Assembly (NCBI GenBank): GCA_002898295.1
Contig: BEHX01000006.1
Location: forward strand, 1 to 64,000
From: a bacterium HR21
Lineage (GTDB): Bacteria > Bacteroidota > Ignavibacteria > Kapaibacteriales > HRBIN21
Direction of reading: 5' to 3'
Length of the DNA stretch: 64,000 nucleotides
Shown: one piece after another, positions 62,176 through 64,000 of the stretch
How the letters are laid out: each line of letters begins with the position of its first letter
Numbering within the stretch: position 1 is the stretch's first letter
The notes under the pieces: generated by a model
The model's database searches: none
What the model saw: only the letters and a program-made list of their open reading frames with translations
What the model was told of the DNA's origin: nothing
Program-made: the position numbers and the translations under genes

Positions 62176-64000
62176 ATGGCGAATCCAACCAGCACTAGCG
62201 CCGTACAGCGCACAGCGTTCCAGCGGCAGCAGCTCCTGGAGTCCCTCCTTGAAGGGACAGAAGCCCCTGCCACCATAGACGACGCTCAATTAGAGCAGTT
62301 GCTCGAACAGAGTCTTTCCCGCATCCGCGAGGGGGAATTGGTCAAAGGACGTGTTGTGGGGTTTAGCAAGAATGAGGTGCTCGTTGAGCTCGGAGCAAAG
62401 TCGCTCGGGGTAGTGCCGCGGCGAGAGTTCAGCACTGACCCGAAAATCGGCGAGGAAATCGAGGTTTTCGTGGAGAAGGTCGAGGACAAAGAAGGGCGAG
62501 CTGTGCTTTCCCGTCGGCGAGCGGAGCTACTCCGCGTCTGGGAGCGGATTCAGCAGCTCTACGAGAAGCAGGAGACGGTGCAGGTCACCATTACCCGCCG
62601 AGTCAAAGGTGGGTTCGTCGTAGACCTGATGGGCATGGAGGCATTTCTGCCAGGCTCGCAGGTTGATATCCGCCCGGTGCGGGATTTCGATGCATGGCTG
62701 GGCAAGACCATTGAGGTCCGCATCGTCAAGCTCAACCAGCCTGGGGAAAATGTCGTGGTAAGCCGCAAGGTCTTGCTCGAAGACCAAATTGCCGAGCAGC
62801 GGCAACGGATTCTCAGCCAGCTCGAGCGTGGGTTGGTCCTGGAGGGCACGGTCAAAGCGATCACTGACTTCGGAGTCTTCGTGGATCTGGGCGGGGTAGA
62901 TGGACTGGTTCATATCACCGACCTCTCCTGGGGACGAGTCAATCACCCCAGTGAGATTGTATCGCTGGACCAGACGGTCAAGGTAGTCGTGCTGGACTTC
63001 GACGAGGAGAAGAAGCGTATCTCGCTCGGCATCAAGCAGTTGACCCCGCATCCCTGGGAAACCATTGGGGACAAGTACCAGCCCGGGACGATTGTCCGCG
63101 GCAAGGTGGTCAGCATTACCGACTACGGCGCTTTTGTGGAGATCGAGAAGGGCATTGAGGGACTGATTCACATCAGCGAGATGTCCTGGACGCAGCACAT
63201 CAAGCATCCCTCGCAGGTGCTCTCCCTCGGGCAGATGGTCGAAGCGAAGGTGCTCAGCATTGATAAGCAAGAGCGCAAGCTCGCGCTCGGACTCAAGCAG
63301 TTGCAGCCCGACCCGTGGCAGGAGCTGGTCAAGAAGTACCCGGTGGGCTCACGGCACAAGGGGATTGTGCGCAACATCACAAACTTCGGGGTCTTCGTAG
63401 AGCTGGAGCCGGGGGTTGAAGGCTTGGTGCACGTCAGCGACCTTTCCTGGACGAAGAAGGTTCGCCATCCCGGGGAGCTGGTCCGACGCGGACAGGAGCT
63501 GGAGGTGGTGGTCCTGGAGGTGGACCCGGAGCATCGGCGCATCGCACTCGGACACAAACAGTTGCAACCGGATCCCTGGGAGTACTTTGCCGAAAAATAC
63601 CGTGTCGGTGCTGAGACCGAAGGACGCATTGTGCGTATTCTGGAGCGTGGAGTTATTGTAGAGCTCCCCGATGGGGTTGATGGCTTCGTGCCCGCATCGC
63701 AGCTCTCCTTTGCCCCCATCTCCTCGATTGCCGATTACTTCCAGGTCGGCGATGTGCTCAATTTGAAGGTTGTCGAGTTCGATCGCGAAGCCCGCAAGAT
63801 CGTGCTCTCCGCGGTTGAGTATTTCCGTGATAAAGACCGGGCAACCATCGAAGCCTACATTGCTCAGCATCCAGTTCCGGGAGCGGAGAAGTACGCCTTC
63901 GTTGCACCGGTGACCGAGAGCCAGAGTGCCCCAGAGCCGCCGGATGGAGGAGAGCCGAAGAAGAAGAGTGCGGCACGGCGGAAGAAAGCTACTGCCGCAG
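62176..64000 (+). CDS. rpsA: 30S ribosomal protein S1 (3' partial)
   Basis: The first 608 residues of S1; the frame is still open at the window's end. S1 helps the ribosome bind mRNA. Six S1 (OB-fold) repeats are visible, beginning roughly at residues 50, 135, 220, 305, 392 and 478; typical lines are GTVKAITDFGVFVDLGGVDG, GKVVSITDYGAFVEIEKGIE and GIVRNITNFGVFVELEPGVE. The repeated KQL-x-P-x-P-W linker between repeats is conserved. A Lys/Arg-rich tail (EPKKKSAARRKKA) follows. The start at ATG 62176 follows AGCGGAG. A 101-base gap separates it from the cytochrome gene. Confidence 0.96.
   Translation, partial: MANPTSTSAVQRTAFQRQQLLESLLEGTEAPATIDDAQLEQLLEQSLSRIREGELVKGRVVGFSKNEVLVELGAKSLGVVPRREFSTDPKIGEEIEVFVEKVEDKEGRAVLSRRRAELLRVWERIQQLYEKQETVQVTITRRVKGGFVVDLMGMEAFLPGSQVDIRPVRDFDAWLGKTIEVRIVKLNQPGENVVVSRKVLLEDQIAEQRQRILSQLERGLVLEGTVKAITDFGVFVDLGGVDGLVHITDLSWGRVNHPSEIVSLDQTVKVVVLDFDEEKKRISLGIKQLTPHPWETIGDKYQPGTIVRGKVVSITDYGAFVEIEKGIEGLIHISEMSWTQHIKHPSQVLSLGQMVEAKVLSIDKQERKLALGLKQLQPDPWQELVKKYPVGSRHKGIVRNITNFGVFVELEPGVEGLVHVSDLSWTKKVRHPGELVRRGQELEVVVLEVDPEHRRIALGHKQLQPDPWEYFAEKYRVGAETEGRIVRILERGVIVELPDGVDGFVPASQLSFAPISSIADYFQVGDVLNLKVVEFDREARKIVLSAVEYFRDKDRATIEAYIAQHPVPGAEKYAFVAPVTESQSAPEPPDGGEPKKKSAARRKKATAA

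Noticed and set aside
1-64000. CRISPR arrays, tRNA, rRNA or insertion sequences
   Set aside because: No regular short repeats with spacers, no cloverleaf-like sequences in the gaps and no transposase were found by eye; short tRNA genes inside gaps cannot be fully excluded without a tRNA search program.

Overview
The window looks like a chromosome piece from a GC-rich member of the Bacteroidota/Chlorobiota side of the tree, most like the Kapabacteria/Ignavibacteria lineage. The lineage is an inference. It rests on two subtilisin-like proteases whose C-termini resemble type IX secretion (T9SS) sorting domains, a short histone-H1-like protein of the kind seen in Bacteroidota, candidate promoters with a TAnnTTTG -7 element, a second EF-G-like factor, an HpnC/HpnD squalene pair, and many lipoproteins and secreted proteins. 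Genes are packed tightly, with many ATGA or TAATG overlaps.

Layout. Positions 1-8782 (+ strand) are an accessory region. A partial secreted or periplasmic protein with a thioredoxin-like C-terminus is followed by three units, each built as: a ~125-bp GC-rich repeat that folds as an RNA, a small Cys-containing secreted protein, a strong stem-loop, and a large exported protein (propeller-like) with a thioredoxin-like domain fused or adjacent. I recognise no named system here. The closest analogy I know is the Bacteroidota loci that pair small NVEALA-type secreted peptides with 6-bladed beta-propeller and TlpA-like proteins. This is the best candidate for an undescribed system.

Positions 8812-26319 (- strand) carry housekeeping genes: polA, hpnD, hpnC, nuoK, nuoJ, an EF-G-like GTPase, purN, a large Rossmann protein of unknown function, metE, prmC, carB and a GDP-mannose-epimerase-like gene. 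Positions 26438-33900 (+ strand) hold an envelope cluster (membrane protein, SurA-like chaperone, FlgD-Ig protein, subtilase), then an H1-like protein and fumC. Positions 33880-40193 (-) carry purM, a glycosyltransferase, an OmpA-like protein, a crotonase and a second subtilase. Positions 40237-44356 (+) carry dnaX, a peroxiredoxin, a TatD nuclease fused in frame to a beta-barrel-like domain, and upp. Positions 44417-59495 (-) carry dnaK, hsp20, an NlpC/P60 lipoprotein, uvrC, an SDR, a UvrD-type helicase, comF, tryptophan 2,3-dioxygenase, two lipoproteins, an M20 peptidase and a Wzc-type tyrosine autokinase. Positions 59622-64000 (+) carry a PKD/sulfatase-modifying-factor-like lipoprotein, a pentaheme cytochrome c and the start of ribosomal protein S1.

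I saw no rRNA, tRNA, CRISPR array or insertion sequence. Apart from the three repeats in the first 7 kb, the window looks like stable core chromosome.
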